Of a DNA stretch of 64,000 nucleotides, positions 57,687 through 64,000 are shown in pieces. Within the stretch, counting starts at the first letter, position 1; every line of letters starts with the position of its first letter. Origin of the DNA: Pseudomonas palmensis (lineage in GTDB: Bacteria > Pseudomonadota > Gammaproteobacteria > Pseudomonadales > Pseudomonadaceae); assembly GCF_017848315.1 (NCBI RefSeq), contig NZ_JAFKEC010000009.1, forward strand, positions 1 through 64,000, written 5' to 3'. A model generated the notes under the pieces. It worked only from the letters and a program-made list of their open reading frames with translations. It ran no database searches and had not been told where the DNA came from. A program made the translations under genes and the position numbers.

Positions 57687-57702
57687 AGGTTTCTCCGGAC
57701 AT

Positions 57703-57727
57703 GAAAAAGCCGCTGCAAGCGGCTTTC
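57703..57727 (-). terminator. Intrinsic terminator inside tailocin operon, after holin
   Basis: Minus strand: AAAGCCGCTTGCAGCGGCTTTTT, 18 bases after the holin stop. Confidence 0.8.
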
Positions 57728-57744
57728 GATAGTGTTTGCGACGA

Positions 57745-58128
57745 TCATTGCTCCTGGTCGCGCTCACGCAGGTCGCGATGCAGTGGCGCATCCGATGGCA
57801 GGGGCGGCACGCCCTGTGCCACACCCAGCCGCTTCGCAGCCCAGCGCTCGTAAAGCCCGATGGCCACGTCGGCGCCCGCCATGGCGGTCAGGCAACCAAA
57901 GGCTGCGGCGCTCCAGATCGACAGCCCGCTGGCATACAGCAGCATCACGGTCGATACGCCGCAGACCATGCAGGCCCCGGAGCGCAGCAGCAGTCGCCTG
58001 AACAGGCCCCAGCCGCGGGCGCCCTCCTTGTCTGCGCGCCACATCTCACCAGACAGACCGCCCAGCAATGCCAGGACGATCACCAGCCAGATCGGCATTT
58101 CCAGCAACGTCTGTTGCTCGTTTGTCAT
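57745..58128 (-). CDS. Holin
   Basis: 127 residues, first gene of the tail operon. Two to three membrane helices: MPIWLVIVLALLGGLSG (about 11-27), ACMVCGVSTVMLLYASGL (about 52-69) and SAAAFGCLTAMAGADVAIGLY (about 73-93), then a charged C-terminal tail. It opens the inner membrane for the endolysin. GGGAG lies about 8 bases before the ATG. It is separated from the other lysis genes by the whole structural block. Confidence 0.83.
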   Translation of the reverse strand: MTNEQQTLLEMPIWLVIVLALLGGLSGEMWRADKEGARGWGLFRRLLLRSGACMVCGVSTVMLLYASGLSIWSAAAFGCLTAMAGADVAIGLYERWAAKRLGVAQGVPPLPSDAPLHRDLRERDQEQ

Positions 58129-58168
58129 GCTCGTGCTCCCTTGTTGAACAGCCGATCACTCGGCATTC

Positions 58169-58194
58169 CAAAAAGCCCGGTCGCCCAGGCTTTT
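58169..58194 (-). terminator. Intrinsic terminator in leader upstream of holin
   Basis: Minus strand: AAAAGCC, GC-rich loop region, GGGCTTTTT, about 40 bases before the holin start and some 200 bases after the predicted transcription start. It could act as an attenuator. Confidence 0.6.
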
Positions 58195-58402
58195 CAGTAA
58201 TGCGTTGTCGGACCGCCGGCCACTGCTGGTGCGCCGTGCGATCCCGCCTCAAATTGTTCCTCCGACCGCGGCCGCCTGCCCGCCGGATAACTGCTTACGG
58301 TGCTTTACGCTGCACACCTGGGTCAGTTGCCAACCCTCTGAACAGTTCAGGCCTGTTCATCGCTGCCTTTGCCACTGCCGGTGTCTGACCGGCTTGAGAC
58401 AA

Positions 58403-58431
58403 AGGTTATGCATCAATGCATATGCAGTCAA
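58403..58431 (-). promoter_or_regulatory. Predicted promoter of tailocin operon
   Basis: On the minus strand TTGACT (58426-58431), a 17-bp spacer and TAACCT (58403-58408). The spacer is filled by the TATGCAT palindrome, a natural place for repressor binding. Transcription would start near 58396 and run into the holin gene. Confidence 0.65.
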
Positions 58432-58456
58432 TGCATTTTTGGAAATATTTATGCAT
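58407..58456. promoter_or_regulatory. Putative repressor operators (TATGCAT repeats)
   Basis: A 16-bp palindrome TATGCATCAATGCATA at 58407-58422 is followed by two more ATGCAT copies at 58431 and 58451. They cover the predicted promoter. TATGCAT also occurs upstream of the repressor gene (59448-59454). Confidence 0.6.
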
Positions 58457-58527
58457 CTGATTTTGCAATAACGCATGAAAGCCTTGCCCTGCTTGCGCTG
58501 CAGTGCTGTCTTGAGGGGTAGATTTTT

Positions 58528-58616
58528 TGCAGGAACCGGCCTTGCCGGTGAAGGATTCGGTGGGATTGCCGCAAATATTTGGTGCGATCATTCGCCGGCA
58601 AGGCCGTCCCCTGCAG
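58528..58616. repeat. REP-like inverted repeat pair
   Basis: TGCAGGAACCGGCCTTGCCG and, inverted, CGGCAAGGCCGTCCCCTGCA, separated by about 40 bases. Same sequence family as the pair at 29245-29304. It lies between the repressor gene and the tailocin promoter. Confidence 0.7.
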
Positions 58617-58629
58617 GCATTTGCAGGCA

Positions 58630-58654
58630 CAAAAAAACCCGCCGAGGCGGGTTT
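58630..58654 (-). terminator. Terminator of tailocin repressor gene
   Basis: Minus strand: AAACCCGCCTCGGCGGGTTTTTTT, 17 bases after the repressor stop. It separates repressor transcription from the tail operon. Confidence 0.88.
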
Positions 58655-58670
58655 GATGTAGCGACAGAAC

Positions 58671-59405
58671 CTAGCGGGCGTACATGCCCCACCAGAACAC
58701 ATGCCCGAGGATGCTGATCTGCTCCTCCTGCATCTGCTGGAAGGTGTAGTCCTCGTCCGGGTGCTCGTCGCGGTTGAAGCTGCGCAGGCGGATACCCGTG
58801 GGCAGGCGATACAGCTGTTTCACGCGCAACTGGCCATTGTGGTTGATGGCATACAGGTCGCCGTCGACAATGTCGCCGATGCCGCTCTTGCCCGCATTCA
58901 CCCCCACCGTGGCACCATCACGCAGCACCGGCAGCATGCTGTTGCCGCGCACCGTCACGCACTTGGCCTGGTCAAACTGCACGCCGTTGTGACGCAGGCT
59001 GCGCTTGCCGAAGCGCAGGCTGGCCTTCTCGCTTTCCTCGATGACGAATCGTCCTGATCCTGCTGCCAACTCGACCTCACGAAGAAACGGAATGGACACC
59101 TCGTCGTCCTCGACGGGGGTGTCGTCATCCCACAGGCTGATGTCCTGCAGCTGCACGTCGGCGCGCGGCGCGTTCGCCGGGCGGGTATCGCCCAGGTCGG
59201 CACGGCCGCGCAACTGATCGGTGCTCACGCCGAAGTACTCGGCGATCTTCGACACATGCTTGTCCGAAGGATCGACGATCTTCTCGCTGAGAATCCGCGA
59301 CAGGGTGGATTGGGGCACGCCGGTGCGACGGTGAAGCTCCGTGGGGGAGATCCCGTGGCGGTCGAGCAATGCTCTCAAGACGGTAGCTACGTTGCGTTTT
59401 TGCAT
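58671..59405 (-). CDS. S24-family autocleavable repressor (PrtR/CI-like)
   Basis: 244 residues from the ATG at 59405 (two more in-frame ATGs lie at 59414 and 59423). N-terminal helix-turn-helix: SPTELHRRTGVPQSTLSRIL (residues 20-39). C-terminal LexA-like peptidase: cleavage site Ala115-Gly116 (ELAAGSG), catalytic Ser156 in GNSMLP and Lys196 in RVKQLYR. RecA filaments would trigger self-cleavage, releasing the tail operon. It is the only regulator of this kind in the cluster; no PrtN-type activator was found. Confidence 0.9.
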   Translation of the reverse strand: MQKRNVATVLRALLDRHGISPTELHRRTGVPQSTLSRILSEKIVDPSDKHVSKIAEYFGVSTDQLRGRADLGDTRPANAPRADVQLQDISLWDDDTPVEDDEVSIPFLREVELAAGSGRFVIEESEKASLRFGKRSLRHNGVQFDQAKCVTVRGNSMLPVLRDGATVGVNAGKSGIGDIVDGDLYAINHNGQLRVKQLYRLPTGIRLRSFNRDEHPDEDYTFQQMQEEQISILGHVFWWGMYAR

Positions 59406-59454
59406 AACGTGCATAGTACCCATCTCGTGCGCAAATGCAAATTCAAATATGCAT
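59401..59454. promoter_or_regulatory. TGCAT motif cluster at repressor start (possible autoregulation)
   Basis: TGCATAACGTGCATA overlaps the possible start codons and TATGCAT lies 40 bases upstream, matching the motif at the tailocin promoter. Suggests the repressor controls its own gene. Confidence 0.45.
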
Positions 59455-59574
59455 TAACACAATGCCAGGGGCAAAAGGTCGCTGCGCAGCGTTAGGCCCG
59501 GCAACGGGGAAAAAATCCCTGTACCATTGCCCGCTGCCTTTGGTCTAAACGACACTGCGAGCCAAGTTTCTGTA

Positions 59575-62142
59575 ATGAGCGATCTTTCCGCACACACCCC
59601 GATGATGCAGCAGTACTGGAAGCTGAAGAACCAGCACCCGGACCAGCTGATGTTCTACCGCATGGGCGATTTCTACGAGATCTTCTACGAAGACGCGAAG
59701 AAGGCCGCCAAACTGCTGGATATCACCCTGACCGCCCGCGGGCAGTCGGCGGGCCAGTCGATCCCCATGTGCGGTATCCCCTACCACGCCGCCGAAGGCT
59801 ACCTGGCCAAGCTGGTGAAGCTGGGCGAATCGGTGGTGATCTGCGAGCAGATCGGCGACCCGGCCACCAGCAAGGGCCCGGTGGAACGCCAGGTGGTGCG
59901 CATCATCACCCCAGGCACGGTCAGCGACGAAGCCCTGCTCGACGAGCGCCGCGACAACCTGATCGCCGCCGTACTGGGTGACGAACGCCTGTTCGGCCTG
60001 GCCGTGCTGGATATCACCAGCGGCAACTTCACCGTGCAGGAGTTCAAGGGCTGGGAAAACCTGCTGGCCGAGCTCGAGCGGGTCAACCCCGTGGAGCTGC
60101 TGATCCCCGACGACTGGCCCCAGGGCCTGCCCGCCGAGAAGCGCCGTGGCTCGCGCCGCCGCGCACCATGGGACTTCGACCGTGACTCGGCGCGCAAGAG
60201 CCTGTGCCAGCAGTTCGCAACCCAGGACCTCAAGGGCTTCGGCTGCGAGAAGCTGACCCTGGCCATCGGCGCCGCCGGCTGCCTGCTCGCCTACGCCAAG
60301 GAAACCCAGCGCACCGCCCTGCCGCACCTGCGCAGCCTCAAGCACGAGCGGCTGGACGACACCGTGGTGCTCGACGGCGCCAGCCGGCGCAACCTGGAGC
60401 TGGACGTCAACCTGGCCGGGGGCCGCGACAACACTCTGCAATCGGTGATCGACCGCTGTCAGACCGCCATGGGCAGCCGCCTGCTGACCCGCTGGCTGAA
60501 CCGGCCGCTGCGTGACCTGAAGGTGCTGCAGGCCCGCCAGAGCTCGATTCGCTGCCTACTCGACGGCTACCGCTTCGAGAAGCTGCAACCGCAACTGAAG
60601 GACATCGGCGATATCGAGCGGATTCTCGCCCGTATCGGCCTGCGCAATGCTCGCCCACGGGACCTGGCGCGCCTGCGCGACGCGCTTGGCGCGCTGCCTG
60701 AACTGCAGAACGCCATGGCCGAGCTGGAGGCACCGCATCTGGCGCGCCTGGCGGCCATCGCCGGTACCTACCCGGAACTGGCCGACCTGCTGCAGAAGGC
60801 GATCATCGACAACCCGCCTGCGGTGATCCGTGATGGCGGCGTGCTCAAGGTCGGCTATGACGCCGAGCTCGACGACCTGCTGTCGATGAGCGAGAACGCC
60901 GGGCAGTTCCTGATCGACCTCGAAGCCCGCGAAAAGGCCCGCACGGGCCTTGCCAACCTCAAGGTCGGCTACAACCGCGTGCATGGCTACTTCATCGAGC
61001 TGCCGAGCAAGCAGGCCGAACAGGCGCCGGCCGATTACATCCGCCGCCAGACCCTCAAGGGCGCCGAGCGCTTCATCACCCCCGAGCTCAAGACGTTCGA
61101 AGACAAGGCGCTGTCGGCCAAGAGCCGCGCCCTGGCGCGCGAGAAGATGCTCTACGATGCGTTGCTCGAAACCCTGATCGGCCACCTGGCCCCGCTGCAG
61201 GACACCGCCGCGGCGCTGGCCGAACTGGATGTGGTCAGCAACCTGGCCGAGCGTGCGCTGAACCTTGACCTCAACTGCCCGACATTCGTCGACGAACCGT
61301 GCATGCGCATCAGCCAGGGTCGCCACCCGGTGGTCGAGCAGGTGTTGACCACGCCGTTCGTGGCCAACGACCTGGGCCTGGACGACAACACGCGCATGCT
61401 GGTGATCACCGGCCCGAACATGGGTGGTAAGTCCACCTACATGCGCCAGACCGCACTGATCGTGCTGCTGGCGCATATCGGCAGCTTCGTGCCGGCCGCC
61501 AGCTGCGAGCTGTCGCTGGTGGACCGCATCTTCACCCGTATCGGTTCCAGCGACGACCTGGCCGGCGGGCGCTCTACCTTCATGGTGGAGATGAGCGAAA
61601 CCGCCAACATCCTGCACAACGCCACCGAACGCAGCCTGGTGCTGATGGACGAAGTGGGCCGCGGCACCAGTACCTTCGACGGCCTCTCGCTGGCCTGGGC
61701 CGCCGCCGAGCGCCTGGCCCAGCTGCGCGCCTACACGCTGTTTGCCACGCACTACTTCGAACTGACCGTGCTGCCCGAAAGCGAGCCGCTGGTGGCCAAC
61801 GTGCACCTGAACGCTACCGAGCACAACGAACGCATCGTGTTCCTGCACCATGTGCTGCCAGGGCCTGCCAGCCAGAGCTACGGCCTGGCAGTGGCACAAC
61901 TGGCAGGCGTGCCGGCACCGGTGATCCAGCGAGCCCGCGAGCACCTGGGCCGCCTGGAAACCAACAGCCTGCCCCACGAAACCGCGCCAGCAAGCCCGGG
62001 AGCGCCCAGCACGCCGCACCAGAGCGACCTGTTCGCCAGCCTGCCGCATCCGGTGATCGAGAAGATCGGCAAGCTCGACGTGGACAACCTGACGCCACGC
62101 CAAGCTATCGAAATGCTCTATACACTAAAGACTCTGTTATAA
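59575..62142 (+). CDS. mutS: DNA mismatch repair protein MutS
   Basis: 855 residues from MSDLSAHTP. The mismatch-binding motif [11 protein letters not shown] (Phe-x-Glu) is near residues 27-38. Walker A is [13 protein letters not shown] (about 618-630), Walker [13 protein letters not shown], and ATHYFELT follows. The C-terminal clamp/tetramer part ends in [15 protein letters not shown]. An upstream ATG would add 16 residues and is not favoured. Right boundary of the tailocin; it diverges from the repressor gene. Confidence 0.96.
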   Translation: MSDLSAHTPMMQQYWKLKNQHPDQLMFYRMGDFYEIFYEDAKKAAKLLDITLTARGQSAGQSIPMCGIPYHAAEGYLAKLVKLGESVVICEQIGDPATSKGPVERQVVRIITPGTVSDEALLDERRDNLIAAVLGDERLFGLAVLDITSGNFTVQEFKGWENLLAELERVNPVELLIPDDWPQGLPAEKRRGSRRRAPWDFDRDSARKSLCQQFATQDLKGFGCEKLTLAIGAAGCLLAYAKETQRTALPHLRSLKHERLDDTVVLDGASRRNLELDVNLAGGRDNTLQSVIDRCQTAMGSRLLTRWLNRPLRDLKVLQARQSSIRCLLDGYRFEKLQPQLKDIGDIERILARIGLRNARPRDLARLRDALGALPELQNAMAELEAPHLARLAAIAGTYPELADLLQKAIIDNPPAVIRDGGVLKVGYDAELDDLLSMSENAGQFLIDLEAREKARTGLANLKVGYNRVHGYFIELPSKQAEQAPADYIRRQTLKGAERFITPELKTFEDKALSAKSRALAREKMLYDALLETLIGHLAPLQDTAAALAELDVVSNLAERALNLDLNCPTFVDEPCMRISQGRHPVVEQVLTTPFVANDLGLDDNTRMLVITGPNMGGKSTYMRQTALIVLLAHIGSFVPAASCELSLVDRIFTRIGSSDDLAGGRSTFMVEMSETANILHNATERSLVLMDEVGRGTSTFDGLSLAWAAAERLAQLRAYTLFATHYFELTVLPESEPLVANVHLNATEHNERIVFLHHVLPGPASQSYGLAVAQLAGVPAPVIQRAREHLGRLETNSLPHETAPASPGAPSTPHQSDLFASLPHPVIEKIGKLDVDNLTPRQAIEMLYTLKTLL

Positions 62143-62281
62143 CGCCCCATCGCACAAACTGATAGAATCCCGCGCGGTTCGGCGGGGCAGCGAGTTATTA
62201 GCCTGGCTCGCTGCCGACCTACCGAACCGAGCGGCCCTGTCTGGAAGGGAACGCTGCCGTCGCCTGAGGAGAAAATTAGAA

Positions 62282-62605
62282 ATGACCTTCGTCGTCACCG
62301 ACAACTGCATCAAGTGCAAGTACACCGACTGTGTAGAAGTCTGTCCGGTGGACTGCTTCTACGAAGGCCCGAACTTCCTGGTCATTCACCCGGATGAGTG
62401 CATCGACTGTGCACTGTGCGAGCCTGAGTGCCCCGCCGTTGCGATCTTCTCGGAAGATGAAGTGCCGGCCGGCATGGAAAACTTCATCGAGCTCAACGCC
62501 GAGCTGGCCGAAATCTGGCCGAACATCACCGAGAAGAAGGATTCGATGCCAGACGCTGCAGAGTGGGATGGCAAGCCGGGCAAGATTGCAGATCTGGAGC
62601 GTTGA
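62282..62605 (+). CDS. fdxA: 7Fe ferredoxin FdxA
   Basis: 107 residues with cysteines for a [3Fe-4S] and a [4Fe-4S] cluster: [17 protein letters not shown] and [12 protein letters not shown]. Azotobacter FdI-type electron carrier. GAGGAG lies before the ATG. Follows mutS by 139 bases; own terminator downstream. Confidence 0.95.
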   Translation: MTFVVTDNCIKCKYTDCVEVCPVDCFYEGPNFLVIHPDECIDCALCEPECPAVAIFSEDEVPAGMENFIELNAELAEIWPNITEKKDSMPDAAEWDGKPGKIADLER

Positions 62606-62621
62606 TCGACGCCGGATCAAT

Positions 62622-62648
62622 GAAAAAGGCCCTTCGGGGCCTTTTTTA
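62622..62648 (+). terminator. Intrinsic terminator after fdxA
   Basis: AAAAAGGCCC TTCG GGGCCTTTTTT, a tight tetraloop hairpin 17 bases after the stop. Confidence 0.92.
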
Positions 62649-62682
62649 TGTTCGCTGCAGGGCCACCCACTTTTTCGCAGGC

Positions 62683-62816
62683 AAAAAAAAGGGGCGGTAT
62701 GACCCGCCCACATTTTTTTCCGTAGTCCCTGTATTCCCTATCATCATCCTGATGAATCGCATCCCGCGATGTCCTTGGCGCTCATCCTTGAGAACCTGTG
62801 TCAGTCCGTAGACACA
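62683..62816 (-). ncRNA. rsmZ: Small regulatory RNA RsmZ
   Basis: About 134 bases on the minus strand between fdxA and rpoS, the conserved place of rsmZ in pseudomonads. It starts with a hairpin (TGTGTC, loop with ACGGA, GACACA) and contains eight GGA motifs (for example CAAGGATG, CAAGGACA, CAGGATG, AGGGACT), the binding sites for RsmA/CsrA proteins. It ends with a terminator hairpin GGGCGG/CCGCCC and eight T residues. It would titrate RsmA-type repressors and so relieve translation of their target mRNAs. Confidence 0.92.
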
Positions 62817-62822
62817 GTTCAG

Positions 62823-62850
62823 ATACTATCCCCTGCAGCCGGCAGAGCAA
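62823..62850 (-). promoter_or_regulatory. Promoter of rsmZ
   Basis: Minus strand TTGCTC (62845-62850), 16-bp spacer, TAGTAT (62823-62828), 6 bases before the first stem of RsmZ. The -35 is poor, as expected for an activator-dependent promoter. Confidence 0.65.
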
Positions 62851-62988
62851 CTGGTAAAAGCTCTCAAAAAAAGTCCGGAAGGTGACGCCACCTCACAATA
62901 AACTCTTTCAATATCAATTGGTTAGACAAAATACCACGTCAAAACCGACTGGAATTTACACCCGCTTGATATAAAGGCTTACGGATCT

Positions 62989-63006
62989 TGTAAGCGATAA
63001 CCTACA
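62989..63006 (-). promoter_or_regulatory. GacA upstream activating sequence of rsmZ
   Basis: TGTAAG-CGATAA-CCTACA matches the GacA-site consensus TGTAAG-N6-CTTACA at 11 of 12 fixed positions. Its centre is about 180 bases upstream of the RsmZ start, the usual distance. Confidence 0.85.
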
Positions 63007-63094
63007 AATCCAATAACAATACGCAACCGGGAAAGGTTGCCGCCGTGGTATCGGTGTTTCTGCGCGTGTCTGAGCGCTTGAGACAGCCACGAAC

Positions 63095-63120
63095 AAAAAC
63101 GCCTCGACTGGGTCGAGGCG
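63095..63120 (-). terminator. Intrinsic terminator after rpoS
   Basis: Minus strand: CGCCTCGACCCAGTCGAGGCG then TTTTT, about 20 bases after the rpoS stop. Confidence 0.88.
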
Positions 63121-63140
63121 CCTTTTCACAGCCGTCGCAG

Positions 63141-64000
63141 TTACTGGAACAGCGACTCGCTGGACAGACCGTTCTTCTCCAGGATCTCCCGCAGCCGCTT
63201 GAGGCCCTCCACCTGGATCTGACGTACCCGCTCCCGCGTAAGACCAATCTCCAGGCCGACATCCTCCAGGGTGCTGCTCTCATGCCCGCGCAGGCCAAAG
63301 CGGCGAATCACCACCTCACGCTGCTTGTCGGTCAGTTCGCTCAGCCACAGGTCGATGCTCTGGGACAGGTCGTCGTCCTGCAACAGCTCGCAAGGGTCGG
63401 TGGGACGATCGTCGGTGAGGGTATCGAGCAGGGTCTTGTCCGAGTCCGGGCCCAGTGAAACGTCCACCGAAGACACGCGCTCGTTCAGGCCGAGCATGCG
63501 CTTGACCTCGCCTACGGGTTTTTCCAGCAGGTTGGCGATCTCTTCCGGTGACGGCTCGTGATCGAGTTTCTGGGTCAGCTCGCGTGCTGCACGCAGGTAG
63601 ACGTTCAGTTCCTTGACCACATGGATCGGCAGGCGAATGGTGCGCGTCTGGTTCATGATGGCGCGTTCGATGGTCTGCCGGATCCACCAGGTGGCGTAGG
63701 TCGAGAAACGGAACCCACGCTCGGGGTCGAACTTCTCGACTGCGCGAATCAGGCCCAGGTTGCCCTCTTCGATCAGGTCGAGCAGCGATAGACCGCGGTT
63801 GACGTAGCGGCGCGCAATCTTCACCACCAGGCGCAGGTTGCTTTCGATCATGCGTTTGCGCCCGGCAGGGTCGCCACTTTGCGACAAACGCGCAAAATGA
63901 ACTTCTTCTTCCGGGGAAAGCAGGGGCGAAAAGCCGATTTCGTTGAGGTAGAGCTGAGTTGCATCAAGTGCTCGAGTGTAATCGATGTACTTGTGCTGTT
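63141..64000 (-). CDS. rpoS: Stationary-phase sigma factor RpoS, 5' end outside window
   Basis: The last 286 residues of a sigma70-family factor. Region 1.2 is visible at [21 protein letters not shown], region 2 at [28 protein letters not shown] and [19 protein letters not shown], and region 4 at [27 protein letters not shown] with the helix-turn-helix [18 protein letters not shown]. The frame is open to the right edge, so the start is missing; the apparent start at 63887 is an internal TTG. It directs the general stress and stationary-phase response. Confidence 0.96.
   Translation of the reverse strand, partial: QHKYIDYTRALDATQLYLNEIGFSPLLSPEEEVHFARLSQSGDPAGRKRMIESNLRLVVKIARRYVNRGLSLLDLIEEGNLGLIRAVEKFDPERGFRFSTYATWWIRQTIERAIMNQTRTIRLPIHVVKELNVYLRAARELTQKLDHEPSPEEIANLLEKPVGEVKRMLGLNERVSSVDVSLGPDSDKTLLDTLTDDRPTDPCELLQDDDLSQSIDLWLSELTDKQREVVIRRFGLRGHESSTLEDVGLEIGLTRERVRQIQVEGLKRLREILEKNGLSSESLFQ

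Larger units (their letters stand above)
43817..59405 (-). mobile_element. R-type tailocin (P2-like contractile tail) cluster between pncC and mutS
   Basis: A full contractile-tail gene set on one strand: regulator, holin, V, W, J, I, fibre, fibre chaperone, sheath, tube, assembly chaperones, tape measure, U, X, D, endolysin and spanins. No capsid, portal, terminase, integrase or replication gene occurs and no att repeats were seen, so it is a domesticated bacteriocin locus and not an intact prophage. The mutS-cinA/pncC site is a known tailocin location in fluorescent and putida-group pseudomonads. Confidence 0.9.

Noticed and set aside
58205-58717. Short frames in the tailocin control region
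   Set aside because: They cross the operator repeats, REP pair and terminator, lack ribosome sites and show no protein-like composition.
60556-62103. 515-residue minus-strand frame opposite mutS
   Set aside because: Antisense shadow; mutS carries all expected motifs on the plus strand.

Overview
The window looks like a chromosome segment of a Pseudomonas putida-group bacterium. Base composition is high in GC. Gene content and order are typical of that genus: tol-pal next to ruvABC, fpr facing finR, recX-recA-pncC, and mutS-fdxA-rsmZ-rpoS. Protein sequences such as OprL/Pal, Fpr, RecA and MutS read as pseudomonad. Apart from one insertion the region is core genome. This taxonomic call rests on recognition of the sequences, not on a database search.

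Layout. 0-3 kb: a magnesium P-type ATPase (5' end outside the window) and a small SLOG-fold protein. 3-16 kb (minus strand): tRNA-Lys, queC-queE (queuosine precursor synthesis), the envelope-constriction cluster ybgC-tolQ-tolR-tolA-tolB-pal-cpoB, then ruvCAB, a YebC-type regulator, aspS and a zinc-ribbon protein. 16-25 kb: a Dps-like ferritin, a membrane protein fused to a cold-shock domain, slyX and a HIT protein, an OprD-family porin, proS, a lipoprotein and dinB. 24.7-25.1 kb: two initiator tRNA genes in tandem, each with its own promoter and terminator. 25-29 kb: mprF overlapping an AcvB/VirJ-type gene, a pair that would make and degrade aminoacyl-phosphatidylglycerol. 29-43 kb: kup, rimO, an acetyltransferase, a pseudouridine-synthase-like protein that appears to lack its catalytic Asp, trmO, fpr/finR, dgkA, an ErdR-type response regulator, a DTW-domain tRNA modification enzyme, a LOG-family protein, recX, recA with an SOS box, and pncC.

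43.8-59.4 kb: a contractile (R-type, P2-like) tailocin inserted between pncC and mutS. It encodes holin, baseplate (V, W, J, I), tail fibre and its chaperone, sheath, tube, tail assembly chaperones (including an overlapping small gpE frame), tape measure, U, X, D, a GH19 endolysin and nested Rz/Rz1 spanins. No capsid, portal, terminase, integrase or replication gene is present. An S24-type autocleavable repressor sits upstream. A sigma70-like promoter (TTGACT, 17 bp, TAACCT) overlaps a TATGCAT palindrome. Five intrinsic terminators divide the transcript into modules. Less expected passengers are a Mu Com-like zinc-finger protein and several proteins of unknown function. The likely control is that DNA damage activates RecA (encoded about 15 kb away), the repressor cleaves itself, and the tail operon is expressed leftward.

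59.5-64 kb: mutS, the 7Fe ferredoxin fdxA, the regulatory RNA rsmZ with a recognisable GacA upstream activating sequence, and rpoS running off the right edge.
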